This document shows, one piece after another, positions 12,964-23,555 of a stretch of 64,000 nucleotides of DNA. The translations under genes and the position numbers were made by a program. The stretch is from Amoebidium appalachense (Eukaryota > Ichthyosporea), in NCBI GenBank assembly GCA_963693365.1, contig CAVNZM010000005.1, positions 124,001 to 188,000 on the forward strand. Reading direction: 5' to 3'. Position 1 is the first letter of the stretch. Every line of letters starts with the position of its first letter. Under the pieces are notes generated by a model. That model was not told the origin of the DNA. It did no database searches and saw only the letters and a list, made by a program, of their open reading frames with translations.

Positions 12964-13376
12964 ATCATACGCGAGCATGCGTGCAAACGGAAAAAGATAG
13001 AATGTTAAGGATGAAAAAGAGGCTGGCAAAGGAGGTTGAATGTTCCAATCCTCTCTTTCTTTGCTCCTGTTTGGTCGGTCCTTATGTGGTCTAATGGTCT
13101 AGTGCATCTGCTCCCCTTAATTCCCGCGTGTTGCGGTACCACCCTTACAACCGTTGCCCCTGCCACACCATGCATATGACCATTGGCTCCAAACCACGTG
13201 ACCGATTCTGATTGGCTGATACGGCGCAATAGGACATCAAGCTGGACACACCTCTGGCCGGACTGGAGGGGTTCTTCGAGCAGCACCACATCGGGTTTGT
13301 GACGGACAGCACTGGGGCCATCATCCACGTGATCACTAAGATCGACCTGCTCTCGTATCTCATGCGCAGGAAGTAG
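4467..13376 (+). CDS. CBS: Cystathionine beta-synthase, heme-type, 13 coding exons
   Basis: A cytosolic PLP enzyme joining serine and homocysteine to cystathionine (transsulfuration). Exons: 4467-4582, 5264-5367, 5851-5949, 6721-6836, 7079-7148, 7679-7827, 8655-8732, 9190-9397, 9653-9773, 10533-about 10660, 11249-11323, 12236-12352, 13233-13376; about 508 residues (human 551). N-terminus IHCTWKP...SPHTH matches the animal heme site (Cys20, His32). GGSVKDRI holds the PLP lysine (Lys87). Phosphate loop is TSGNTG; GAGTGGT and [16 protein letters not shown] follow. The C-terminus ([20 protein letters not shown] to LSYLMRRK) forms the CBS-domain pair that binds S-adenosylmethionine in animals. The reading frame breaks in a C9 run at 10579-10587; C8 restores it. 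The exon-10 donor is unclear (GAG then GGTGTG). The start follows a 5'UTR intron acceptor. Confidence 0.93.
6703..6712. promoter_or_regulatory. CCATATATGG decamer at an intron 3' end
   Basis: Perfect palindrome just before the GCTAATCAG acceptor of CBS exon 4. It fits the CArG consensus CC(A/T)6GG but here lies in a branch-site position (tgaccatatatggctaatcag). Confidence 0.5.
6887..6956 (+). repeat. (GT)n microsatellite, about 70 bp
   Basis: Pure GT repeat in CBS intron 4, starting about 50 bases after the donor. Confidence 0.97.
7859..7939 (+). repeat. (CA)n microsatellite, about 80 bp
   Basis: Nearly pure CA repeat in CBS intron 6. Confidence 0.97.
10045..10205 (+). repeat. Dispersed repeat, copy A
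   Basis: Lies in CBS intron 9. Shared landmarks are GGTCGAAA, then CCTGAGGATGGGCTCTGC, TATGACGCATAC and TTCGTGTATGCGTACTTCGT, followed by a C-rich tail. Related copies occur near 18835, 36440 and (inverted) 61612. Confidence 0.6.
10470..10532 (+). repeat. (CA)n tract ending in a splice acceptor
   Basis: The repeat runs directly into the CAG acceptor of CBS exon 10. Confidence 0.95.
11347..11675 (+). repeat. 47-bp minisatellite, 7 copies
   Basis: Each unit begins TGCACGTGCACCTGTTCA and continues with CTTGCCCCCTCCTCCTCCTA. Starts fall at 11347, 11394, 11441, 11488, 11535, 11582 and 11629. Only one or two bases differ between units (CAGTT, CATGT, CATTT). It sits in CBS intron 11, and each unit carries a CACGTG palindrome. 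Confidence 0.95.
12446..12575 (+). repeat. Compound (CT)n-(TA)n-(CT)n repeat
   Basis: A CT block, about 15 TA units (12484-12514) and a second CT block, followed by C-runs, in CBS intron 12. Confidence 0.95.
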
Positions 13377-13736
13377 AAAGGTGTAGTGTTAGGGGTGTGT
13401 TGCGGTGAAAAAATGAAGTTCGTTTTTTCGGTTTATTTCCGTGAATGAATATTATATTGATCCCTGCATGGTAGTTTTTTTTTTGGTTTGTTGCTGTGAA
13501 CACATGCCATGATAGTGATATTTTTGCCTATCAGTGTTTTACTTCTGTAAGCCAGGCGGTAGCATGTAATAACAATAGTGCCCGGTCACGTGCCATAGCT
13601 CACTAAGTAGGGCCTGCCCATGTGCCATGAACCCTGTAAATGCCCCACTATATTTGACCAGTAAACGGGCATACACATGCCAATGCATATATGGCGCATA
13701 GACCATGGCCACGGTGCCCTTGCAAATGCACCCCCT

Positions 13737-13823
<87 letters not shown>

Positions 13824-14400
13824 CCACCCACCCACCCATCCGTTTCGTTCCGAGCGCACATTCCCCTTTCGGCTTCTCAAGATCTCTGAACTCTTCACGT
13901 ACCACGCACCCTTACACACACAAGACACACCGGTGTATACAACACTGCAGGCAATTGCACAGCACACACACATAATACCCAGAGCCAGTGTGGCCTAGCC
14001 AGAGTCGGTGCACGTGTGTGCAGCACTGAGTGGTTGGTATCAAACCTACTACGCCGCTTGGCAGTGTTGTTGTGGAGTCACCTGTGGCGTGAGTGCCACG
14101 ATGTCAAGTTGAGGGGGTGCCTGTAGTCTTTCTGGTGGTTGTCTTGGTGGTGGTGGTGTAAGCGTGTGGTTGTATGTGTGTCGTTGTGTGTGTGCGTGTG
14201 TGTACGTGGTGGTGGTAGAAATGCGCAAGAGTGTATGTGTGCGTATCTGTAGTGGTGGTGGGATGGTGTGTGTGTGGTGGTGGTGATGGATGTATGGGAG
14301 TGTGTGTGTGTGTTTGTCTTGAAGTGGTCGTGATGGTGATGTTTGAAGTGTGTGTGTGTGTGTGTGTGTGTTGTGGTGGGGGTGGTGGTCTGTGCAAGTC
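13377..14400. other. CBS 3' flank and repeat-rich spacer
   Basis: Contains the CBS 3'UTR (AT-rich to about 13550), a C-run followed by (CA)n at 13740-13820, and TGG/GT-rich sequence at 14140-14400. No coding region is supported apart from the small frame described separately. Confidence 0.5.
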
Positions 14401-14418
14401 AAATTGGGGGGGGGGGGG

Positions 14419-14556
14419 ATGCAGGCCACCAATCAGCCGACCTCAATCGATACATCACTGCCGTCCCTCGATCCCCCCTCCGATGACGACGAACTGCCGT
14501 CGTTCCCCTCGTCGTGTGCCTGCCCCCGTGGCTCCACCCCCCAGTCAAGAAAGTGA
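14419..14556 (+). CDS. Possible terminal exon or tiny ORF, unknown
   Basis: An open frame reads MQATNQPTSIDTSLPSL, then an acidic DPPSDDDELPSF, and ends STPQSRK with TGA. Its start overlaps an acceptor-like ACCAATCAG identical in form to those before CBS exons 5 and 9, and AATAAA follows at 14613-14618. It could be a last exon whose upstream exons I could not find, or an alternative 3' exon of CBS. No family is recognised. Confidence 0.25.
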   Translation: MQATNQPTSIDTSLPSLDPPSDDDELPSFPSSCACPRGSTPQSRK

Positions 14557-14612
14557 AAGTTTTTGGCGTTGTGGATGAGCAAGTAATTTGCAAGAGACTG
14601 GGCAGTGATTCA

Positions 14613-14618
14613 AATAAA
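14613..14618 (+). promoter_or_regulatory. AATAAA polyadenylation signal
   Basis: Lies 57 bases after the TGA of the small open frame at 14419-14556. Confidence 0.4.
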
Positions 14619-15036
14619 GCACCACTGTTTTTGGAGATCAGTTTTGATTCAATATCGGACCTTTGCAGGACCCGTTCATACCGTTTAATTATAAATTGCT
14701 TTTGCGACATTCCAAACACGTATATAACGCATTCGTGTGTCCCCTACACGCCTGTCTTGGGCCGTGCGGCCCACGCAGACTCTGGTGTGAAGTATCATTC
14801 TATAAACCACAAAAAACCACCATCAAAGCCCAAGACACAGGACACGCAGAGGGTTACAAACATATACGGACAGCACAGCAAATAGATGCCATCCATCGCT
14901 TACTACAAAACATGCTGCCTGCAGCACTATTCGTCCTTTCAATCTAAAGGATTATGCGTCTCAAAATCACAGTAATTACTACTTCATCGGTTCCCTACTA
15001 ACGTGGTCCAGCCACCAGCGGGATTCAACAAATTTT

Positions 15037-16473
15037 TCAAAAGTCGGACAGAAGAGTCGGGGTGAGAGCCAGGCCGTTCAGGGCCTTGCTCACCACTGCA
15101 CAGTTGGCGTATTCAGTGTTGATGTAGTACGAGCGTGCCAGCTGCATGCCGTTGAACGTGGTGGCAGCAGCCTTGGTGTAGGCACCCATGTCCTCGAACA
15201 GGAGCCAGTCACCCACATCAAGCTCGGGCAGGCGGGCGTCCTTGGTGATGCAGTCCATGCTGTCACACGTGGGTCCCCAGATGGACGCCTCAAACTCTTC
15301 CTCCGTCTGGTTGTCACGTGTGTACATGGGCGCCTTGACCATGTTCTGGCCCCGTGGATGACGATAGAAGGTCTGCGCATGGGGGAGAGCATGGTCGTAC
15401 AGCACACAGTTGAATGCACCGTACACGCCATCACTCACATAGTACATGAAGCGGGGCTTGGCCAGTGAAATATCGTCCTCGGAGGCAGGGCTAATGGTCT
15501 CCTCCTCACCCTCGGAGTCAATAGACTCGACATCAGACGACGCCGTTTCAACACCGGAGTCGGTGTTGTCCATGAAGCCCACCGTGGTCTTGCTAGGGGC
15601 AACGGTGCGCTTGGCAATGATGTTGGTGGCCATTTTGTGGCACGCACTGGCAAAGTAGCGTCCAGGCTCGGCAATCATGCGCACACCACAGCCAGGGGGG
15701 AAGTGGATAGCAAGTGCCTCGCGCAGAACACCGGCAATTTCCGGGAAGGAAATGGCAGCATCGTCGGTGCCGGGGAACCCACCGCCAAGGTCGAGGAAGT
15801 CAAACTTGAAACCGATCTCAGCACCTATGTTAAAGGCACTGCGAGCACGGAAAACGGCATCACGGAAAGCCTCCGAGCTGTAGCAGCCGCTGCCGCAGTG
15901 GAAAGACACGCCGATGACGTTGAGGCCCAGAGAGTGGGCCGTGTGCAGGAGAGGGGCCACACGGTCGGGCTTGGCACCGAACTTGGTGCCCAGGGCACAG
16001 ACGGAGTGAGAGTCGTCAGTAAGAATGCGCAGAACGAGCTTGGCATTGGGGAGGAACTGGGCAATCTTGTAAAGCTCGGCCTCGTTGTCGAATGTGACCA
16101 TCCTGACCCCGACCTCGCTAGCATAGCGCAGGTAGGGAATGGCCTTGCACGGGTTGGCATAGATAATGTCATCCGCCTTCACCCCCATACCCATCATGGT
16201 AACAATCTCTGCCTTGCTGGCACAGTCAAACCCACACCCAAGGGCTGCAAGGGTGCGGAGGATGGCGGGATCGCTGTTACATTTCACAGCGTAGAAGGCC
16301 TCGACACCGGGGAGCAGTGCCTGCCAGCGCTGGTGCTGGCGCACGACCTCTCCAAGGTCGACCATATACAGGGCATCGCTAGCATAGGTGTCCTCGAGCA
16401 CCTTCTCCATCAGGAGCTTGCGGGAAACCTCGTGAGCCTGGGCGGCATTTTCGATAGCTACAGACACAACCAT
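15037..16473 (-). CDS. ODC: Ornithine decarboxylase, intron-less
   Basis: A PLP enzyme that decarboxylates ornithine to putrescine, the first committed step of polyamine synthesis. The 478 residues carry YAVKCN (PLP lysine Lys64), the HCGSG turn, DLGGGFPG, EPGRYFASA and the active-site cysteine in WGPTCDSMD, so it is a eukaryotic fold-III decarboxylase. I chose ATG at 16473; the triplet before it is GTG. Compared with animal ODC (about 461 residues), an acidic Ser/Glu/Asp-rich segment of about 40 residues (around VESIDSEGEEETISPASEDD) sits between the NIIAKR strand and RFMYYVSDGVYGAFN. The C-terminal degron tail of animal ODC is not recognisable: the protein ends soon after ARSYYIN. It is the only confidently recognised multi-domain enzyme here without introns. 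Confidence 0.97.
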   Translation of the reverse strand: MVVSVAIENAAQAHEVSRKLLMEKVLEDTYASDALYMVDLGEVVRQHQRWQALLPGVEAFYAVKCNSDPAILRTLAALGCGFDCASKAEIVTMMGMGVKADDIIYANPCKAIPYLRYASEVGVRMVTFDNEAELYKIAQFLPNAKLVLRILTDDSHSVCALGTKFGAKPDRVAPLLHTAHSLGLNVIGVSFHCGSGCYSSEAFRDAVFRARSAFNIGAEIGFKFDFLDLGGGFPGTDDAAISFPEIAGVLREALAIHFPPGCGVRMIAEPGRYFASACHKMATNIIAKRTVAPSKTTVGFMDNTDSGVETASSDVESIDSEGEEETISPASEDDISLAKPRFMYYVSDGVYGAFNCVLYDHALPHAQTFYRHPRGQNMVKAPMYTRDNQTEEEFEASIWGPTCDSMDCITKDARLPELDVGDWLLFEDMGAYTKAAATTFNGMQLARSYYINTEYANCAVVSKALNGLALTPTLLSDF

Positions 16474-16580
16474 CACGGCGACAGTATTAGTTTTCTGACG
16501 CTGGAGCGACTAAGTAGGATTGAACTAACGATGCAGTAGAGCAAACGTGGTACAATGGATGTGTCTGGGCTCAGATCGCC

Positions 16581-16588
16581 TTTTTATA
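16581..16588 (-). promoter_or_regulatory. ODC TATA box
   Basis: On the minus strand GGTATAAAAAGGC lies about 110 bases upstream of the ODC start codon, giving a leader of about 75-80 bases. An ATTGG (plus-strand reading) near 16748 gives a CCAAT box in the same direction. Confidence 0.75.
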
Positions 16589-16599
16589 CCAAGGGGTTG

Positions 16600-19500
16600 G
16601 CTAACCCTCGTGGTGAAGGCATGGAAATGTTGCACCGTGATACAACGCTTTGTATCTTCAACAAGTGTCAGTACAAAGATTTTTGGACCAATCATCTCTG
16701 CTTAATAAACCCACAGCTGTTTGGGTTTTTGCCGATGAAGAAACTTGGCTATTGGCTGGTTTGCTGACGAACCCTAATTGCTAAAAATAAGTTGCAACCG
16801 GTTGTGGCACCACTTGTCGGGAGGCTGGATCGACCATAGAACAAACAAGAAAAAATAATGAAGAAAGTAGGGTATGTGTCTTACAAAAATTGTATGATTA
16901 GCCAGCATATGTTCCTGCAAAAGCATTTAGATTATTTGGTACCCAGAATTGAGTGTCAGGCCTGGCCCCAAAGGAAAGCTGTTCCAAGCTTGTTTGGCGA
17001 TCGGAGGGTTTGTAAACATTCACACGTGGGGAAGGGGCAATTATCAGACAAGTTTCCCAAAGGTCGAAAGAATCGGGATGTTATATGTTGTATTTCAAAT
17101 GTTTAGAGAGAAAAAGACCTCTAAAATATTTAATTTATTTATTTTATAAATTTATGCGTTTTTTGGTCTTTCTAGACCCATTAGCTAGCTACAATATGCC
17201 TGCGGTCGCAGCACACAGTAGCAAGGCCAGCTGATACAATGATTTCAGTTTGCCCTCCTTTGGCCTCAAATCTGGGAATGGGATCAAGAATTCAAGATCC
17301 TCTGTGCGAAACCGCTCAAATGGGTTCAGTGGGCTTTGCTTATAATGCTAAAAAGGGGCTTTAATATCCCTATATTTTGGATGGTTATTTATTTTATACA
17401 GTATTGGTACCTTATTTTTTTTATATCATGCAGCCAACTTTGCAGTTTGCACCACAGTGACCACTGACCACACTTGATCCAAGCCTTTCGCTGCTTCGCA
17501 TACCACGCGGTGGTCTATCATTACCACCACCGCCAATCAGAACGCGTATCCTTCTCGAAACCGGTTTTTGACCGGTCAACCTAGATGAAAGGAATGCGCC
17601 AATCCGCGCACCCATTGGTTCGCAGTGAATGGATTGTTCCGCCAATCACTGGGCGCCTATCTCCCCGCCCAGGATTGTCACACGCGTGATCGGCGTGACG
17701 CACCATGCGCGCACGCACATGTGTGCTGATCAGGAGGAAGGCTGAAAAAGCTTTAGCCCTGGGGATTGTGCTTGTGCTATGCATACGACTCAACAGGGAG
17801 GGAAGAGCAGGGAGGTGTTGTTGTGGAGCGATAGTGTTAGGACAGCCTTCCACTCTTGTAGATAAAAGTTGCGAAGTTGATACTTGCAGGCCCATCCAAT
17901 TGCATGTTCAACGGAATGATTCTTTCTTTTCACTTCATTTGTGAGAATGGCCTTACCCTAGTAGCCTGTATTATGTTTGAAATGCTCCATATGTGTATAT
18001 TGTGCCATGCAGCTTTCTATCACAGTATTTCAGGGTGTTGGGTTGACACATGACACCTGGTCCATGGCGAATTGCTGTGTTATATCAGAGTCCAAATTGC
18101 CAAGATCTAACCAACCATCATCCATAAGCACGAGGTATCTTCACATTTCCTCTGCAGCTGTGAAAAATTATGCACCTTCTAGGCCAAGCAGCTGCATTTT
18201 GTTCACACACACTCGGATCCTGTGCTCCCTGTTGGGCACAAACCATCCTCGTCACGGCATCATCATTGCTGACTGGTGATGGTGACAGCTTCTATGGTAA
18301 CAACATACCCGCAGCATAACACCTTCCCTCCCCCCTCCCCTCTCCTCCTCTTCCCCTCTCTTTCGCCCCACCTTCTCTCTGTTCTCTTCAGCACCATATC
18401 TATCCTCTGTACATGTAGTGTTGGCTCCGCAGTTGCGGAGATCTATAACCCTACGGACATCTGCACCTTCTTTCACCGTATGGCATTGGTAGGCTATTGA
18501 CGACCAAATAGTATGGAAGCAACAAATCATAACCAGGATCTTCCCTACTCACCTATTGGAATATACTCGATGCTTTCCGAGCTACTAAGACATTTCAAGT
18601 CGTGTGTTTGCCGACTGCCGCAGTATACCCCTGGGTCTGTTGCTTCCTGCAGTGTCTGCCTGTGCCTTGGGAGCTTGAGGTTTTTTTTTTCATTTGCGCT
18701 GTTGCTCAACACCTCCCCGCATTTGTAAATGGCAAAGCATTGTCACATCCTCACCCGTCTAGCCACCCATCCACATAGATATCCACCTACCCCCCTCCTA
18801 CCCCCCCCCCCCCCCCCCCTTCCCGATTCTCTGCCAATCAGGATGCATACTGTGTGGTTTGCGCTATCCATTACAAATGCTGTCCGTCATGAATGTGTAC
18901 TTCGTACTCAGTAGGCTACCACACATCCTAACCTAACTCTCCTCCCCCCTCCCCGCCCCCCACCCCGCTCCCTCCATACACACACACGCACACACACGGG
19001 GCCCATTTTTTATCTCCACCCGGGTTTCGTCCGAGACCGTTGAAAGAAAATTCACACCGACTTGCAAAGGGGTATGTGCATGTGCCTGGGAGGGCAGTTA
19101 AGTTGTGAAATTTTCCTCGGTGGTTTCTTGGGCTTGCATTCACGTGTTTGTATTGTTGTAATCGATGCTGTGGTTGACTTGGTGTCAGGGCGGGCCTGAG
19201 AATCCACTCTGCTTGTGTTGCATGGGTTGCTGTGATATCCTTGCCGCTGTACGCCCACCGTCCCCTCATAATCTCGATGTCTGGCTTGTTTTAAGTTACC
19301 ATGCGTACACACACCGTCACCCGGCTCTGCCTTGCTGATTGTGGATGGTGCTGTTCATAGCTGAACCTTCTTTTCCATCAAGCAGGTGCACGTTCTTATG
19401 TGCACACTCGTTCCCCCCCCCCCCCCCCCCCCCTCTCGTTCTCTTCCTCTTTCCCCCCCCCCCCCCCCCTCCCTCCCCTGCCACCCTCCCCCCCCTCCTC

Positions 19501-20170
19501 CCCCCCACCCCCCCCCCCCCCCCCCCCTGCCTCCCTCCCTCCTTCCCCCCACTCCCCTACCCCCTCCACCCTTAGTCACATGCGCACACGTAGACATACC
19601 CACACCGACCCCGGCTCTTCCTTTCCCGATCTTTATTGTTCTGGCCATGGCATCTCTTGGCCCGTCGGCACATTTACACGTACGGCCTATGCCTGTGGCA
19701 TCCCGTCCCATTTTTGTGCCCTTCATACAGCCGCACTATGGGCTGCTTGACTTCACCACTGTGTGGGTCTGCATGAGCCCACCAGACCTGCAGCTGCCAA
19801 TAAACAATCCCGATTAAGACACTCGTGTGCTTCCACTGCCGGGGTGGCTGGTGTGCCCACTGCCAACTTGCCCCCCCCCCCCCCCCCCCCCCCCCTTCTT
19901 CTTTTGGAAGGGTGTTCGGAGGGTTCTGTCCCAACCAAAACAGAGGTCACCTCTAGGATGACGAAGTATGTTAATGGCTTTCTATTTACATCAAATCGGG
20001 GGGGGGGGGGGGGGGGGGGGCACCACTGAACATTAGTACTGAGTGATGGACCATTGATAACACATGTGATTTGCGCAAGTCAGGCGCAACATGTACATAC
20101 AAGCACTGGCACATGAGAGGTTCGACGACCAGCCCAAAGAGACATGCACAATTACACAAACCTTAAACGA
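16600..20170. other. Gene-poor spacer upstream of ODC
   Basis: 16800-17450 is markedly AT-rich. 17500-17660 holds several CCAAT motifs. C-rich runs occur at 18800-18820 and 19410-19530. Two weak open stretches were considered: one after a cgcag acceptor near 18432 (AEIYNPTDICTFF), and one at 19648-19817 with an internal AATAAA. Neither has family support or the GC-rich third positions of real exons here. Confidence 0.4.
18835..18935 (+). repeat. Dispersed repeat, copy C (partial)
   Basis: Shares ATGCATACTG, GAATGTGTACTTCGTACT and CACACATCCTAAC with the copies near 10045 and 36440, and also ends in C-rich sequence. Confidence 0.45.
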
Positions 20171-20180
20171 ACACAACTTT

Positions 20181-20314
20181 AAGGTCGCACAACATGACAC
20201 ACAGACGTGGCGGGTCACACACGCGCACACACACACATTAACAGGCCAAGGTCGCACAACATGACACACAGACGTGGCGGGTCACACACGCGCGCACACA
20301 CACATTAACAGGCC
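20181..20314 (+). repeat. 67-bp tandem duplication
   Basis: Two nearly identical units start at 20181 and 20248 with AAGGTCGCACAACATGACAC and end with ATTAACAGGCCA. Confidence 0.95.
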
Positions 20315-20543
20315 ATGTGAAGTGAACGTAAGGTTGCACATACATGTTTCCCCGTTGCCTCTCTGACTAACCCTCTCCCTCATGATCAGTATCTCCCTTT
20401 CTCTGTCTTAGGCTACCTGTCTTACTTCTCTCTGTCTCCCCCCCCCCTCCCCGCCCCCAACTAGGCCTTGCCCCCACGTCCACTTTTCTCTCTCTCTGGT
20501 GCCGGTACGTGTTCTGTGGGCCAAAGACACTGGAGGCTTCTCT

Positions 20544-20795
20544 CGCGCGCTAATGGACATACGTGTGTGCACGCGTCAGGCAGACACAAAGTTTATTTGC
20601 GGCAAGACACAACACCAATTTTGAATGCACAACCACACACAGACGCTCACGTGCAATGTGGCACAGCACACACACTGTCACACACGTGTACGCACACAAT
20701 AACACAAGTGTGGCACGCACACAGCGAGCACCACAACGTGCCCAAATCAAAACTTGGGCTGTCGGAAGGAAGGAAGAATTTGTTTGGTGAGGAAA

Positions 20796-20833
<38 letters not shown>

Positions 20834-21034
20834 GGGCCTGACAGTGTGAGCCTTCGGGCATTGGGAATTTTTCTTTTTCGCCCAATGTTGGACACCCGTG
20901 TGTGCACGCGTCAGGCAGACACTAAGTACACTCGCAGGAAGACTCTCCGAACTTGTACACATACACACGCACACACGTACACACAGATTCTGAAACACAC
21001 ACACGCACACACACACACACAGAAACACACACAA

Positions 21035-21068
<34 letters not shown>

Positions 21069-21086
21069 TCACACAGAAACACACAA

Positions 21087-21120
<34 letters not shown>

Positions 21121-21440
21121 TCACACAGAAACACACAAATACACACACACACACACACACACAGAAACACACACGTACACACATGCACACACACACACAT
21201 ACACACAGAAACACACACGTGCACACCGTGACACACACACACAATGTACACACACACACACACACGCACACACATGTACACACAGAACAACATACACACA
21301 GTGCCGTGCACACACGAACACAGCGACCACCACAGGTTTGCCCCAATCAAAATTTGGGGCATTCGGAGGCAAGGGGGCATTCGGAAGGCAAGAAAGGATA
21401 TAGTGGGTGAAGATAAGTGGGGGAAAAACGGGGGGGGGGG
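20544..21440 (+). repeat. Diverged tandem segmental duplication
   Basis: Segment A (about 20544-20800) and segment B (about 20889-21440) share the same order of landmarks: GTGTGTGCACGCGTCAGGCAGACAC, a CA-rich stretch, an AACACAGCGA-type motif, then CCAATCAAAATTTGGGG-like sequence, GGAAGGAA/GGCAAG purines and a G-run. Segment B has an expanded (CA)n middle. Confidence 0.7.
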
Positions 21441-21515
21441 GGGGGGGGGGGGAGGGGGGAAGGCCTTGGGGGGGGGAGGGGGGACCTGATTAGCCTAGCG
21501 GGAGTAAAAAAATTC

Positions 21516-21562
<47 letters not shown>

Positions 21563-21989
21563 AGGGACGGGATCATGCAACTATGAGTCATCGTGTGGGA
21601 GTAGAGGCCAGCAAGATCGGATACGGCACTGGCAGTGGCTTGGCATGATATGGGCCAGGCTTACGTACGCGTCACTGTTAAACTCAGGGGGGACAATACG
21701 ACGGAATAGGGTTCAAAGGTCACAGTGCATCAGTGCCAATCTATAAAGAGATCATCTCAGCATGTACAACCTGTGACTGAATGATATCATCACACCCGTG
21801 CCTCATAACCAACCTGTCGAAGAAAAATCACCCAAATTAGAGCCCGTGTTTGCCATGGCATTTCGTAACCCCTCCCCCCCCCCCCCCCTCCTCCGGCCCC
21901 TCCGCCAAACACACATGTACACACCGAAAAAAAAAAAAAAGAGGCTTGGGGGAGGGGGGGGGGGGGGGGGGAGGGGGGGGAGGGGGGGG

Positions 21990-21994
21990 GGGGG

Positions 21995-22027
<33 letters not shown>

Positions 22028-22140
22028 AGGGAGGGAGAGGGAGAGGGAGAGGGAGAGGGAGAGGGAGAGGGAGAGGGAGAGGGAGAGAGGGAGAGGGAGA
22101 GGGAGAGGGAGAGGGAGAGGGAGAGGAAGAGAAAGGGAAA
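21990..22140 (+). repeat. (GA)n / (GGGAGA)n purine tract
   Basis: GA dinucleotides followed by about 20 GGGAGA-type hexamers, preceded by G-runs. Confidence 0.95.
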
Positions 22141-22149
22141 GGCGGTATT

Positions 22150-22480
22150 CATCTCAAGAGCAGTTTTATTCTGCAAGCGGAATCATTCTGCAAAAACCAG
22201 AACTATTTAGATCTGCAAAAGCAATATTCTGCTTTGAGCAGAATCACTCTGCTTTGAGCAGGATGACTCTGCCTTTGGCATTATTCCGCCAATAGCCGAA
22301 TTATTCTGCTTTCGACAGGAGAATAAACTTGTTTTAATTATAAGCAGATTAATACTGCTGTTTGCAGAATAATTCTGCTTTTAGCAGAATAATTCTGCCT
22401 TCTTAGAATAATCAATCATGAATCAGAGTCTGCTTTTTAAATTTGCTGGATAATTCCGAATAATACTGCTTTTTGCAAGC
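22150..22480. repeat. Cluster of ATTCTGC / GCAGAAT palindromes
   Basis: At least six ATTCTGC and three GCAGAAT heptamers lie within 330 bases. Several form back-to-back palindromes, including perfect GCAGAATAATTCTGC near 22364. The local sequence is AT-rich, unlike its surroundings. Confidence 0.85.
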
Positions 22481-23130
22481 CAACTCAACCGATGTGGTTG
22501 GGCCCTCCCAGAGCCGTGCTTGCACATCTGCAGTAGGCGGTTATAAAGATATTCGATCTGAGAAACCACCCGGCACGAAGTCGTACACGAGCAGATTTTA
22601 TTCTGGGGGTTTACCCTCCTGGGCCATCCATCTCCTAGCAATTAGATGTCCGATATACCATTCCCCTTTCCCAGCCATTCTAGAACCACCATGCTCCTTG
22701 TCATTTGGGTATATTCCCTCTGCACATATATGCACACGTGTACAGCATGATGGCAGGTGTTACCCAATCGAAATTAGCCAATTATTAGCGCGCCATTTTT
22801 GGCAGGTGGCTAACCATCAGAGGTTTGTTTTGTCCCCTTGCTGGCTCACTTCTTTGGCTGCAGTGCCGCCTGCAGGACTATTATTTCTACAAACTAATAC
22901 AGTAAAAATTATAAGATTTCAGGAAATATGTAGATAACAGCCCAAAAAGCGCTCTTGAGGGATTCCGGTAATAACATCGCTAGCGCTACAAACTCAGCCA
23001 GTCCCAAAAATGCTCGTGTGCACCTCCATGCATAGCACGGCCCTGTACCTGTCACGGCGAGCTGGAGCTAATATCAGTATCGTGGGGTTAGACTGCGCAT
23101 GTGTGGACGTATGCGTAGTGACATCGAGGT

Positions 23131-23555
23131 GTGCACATGGGCAACTGGTATATACCTCTGCACATGTGTGTGCACATGGGCAACTGGTATATATACATCT
23201 GTACATGTGTGTGCACATGGGCAACTGGTATGTATACATCTGTACATGTGTGTGCACATGGGCAACTGGTATATATACATCTGTACATGTGTGTGCACAT
23301 GGGCAACTGGTATATATACATCTGTACACGTGTGTGCACATGGGCAACTGGTATATATACATCTGTACGTGTGTGTGCACATGGGCAACTGGTATATATA
23401 CATCTGTACGTGTGTGTGCACATGGGCAACTGGTATATATACATCTGTACATGTGTGTGCACATGGGCAACTGGTATATATACATCTGTACATGCGTGTG
23501 CACATGGGCAACTGGTATATATACATCTGTACATGTGTGTGCACATGTGTGTCTT
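23131..23555 (+). repeat. 41-bp minisatellite, 10 copies plus a partial
   Basis: The unit starts GTGCACATGGGCAACTGGTA and continues with TATATACATCTGTACATGT. Starts are 23131, 23170 and then every 41 bases to 23498, with a partial copy at 23539. The first unit is 39 bp. Because 41 is not a multiple of 3 and the unit has no stop in any frame, it creates spurious long frames on both strands. Confidence 0.97.

Noticed and set aside
13088-13150. tRNA-like A box (GGTCTAATGGTCTAGTG)
   Set aside because: No acceptor stem, anticodon arm or GGTTCRA T-loop follows; the stretch is the end of CBS intron 12.
15637-16539. 300-codon plus-strand frame opposite ODC
   Set aside because: It is the antisense shadow of the ODC coding frame, whose motifs are unambiguous on the minus strand.
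22360-22400. Heat-shock elements in the GAATAATTC palindromes
   Set aside because: The GAA and TTC blocks are three bases apart instead of two, so the site does not fit the heat-shock consensus.
23131-23555. CRISPR-like array
   Set aside because: Units are contiguous with no unique spacers and the genome is eukaryotic; it is a minisatellite.
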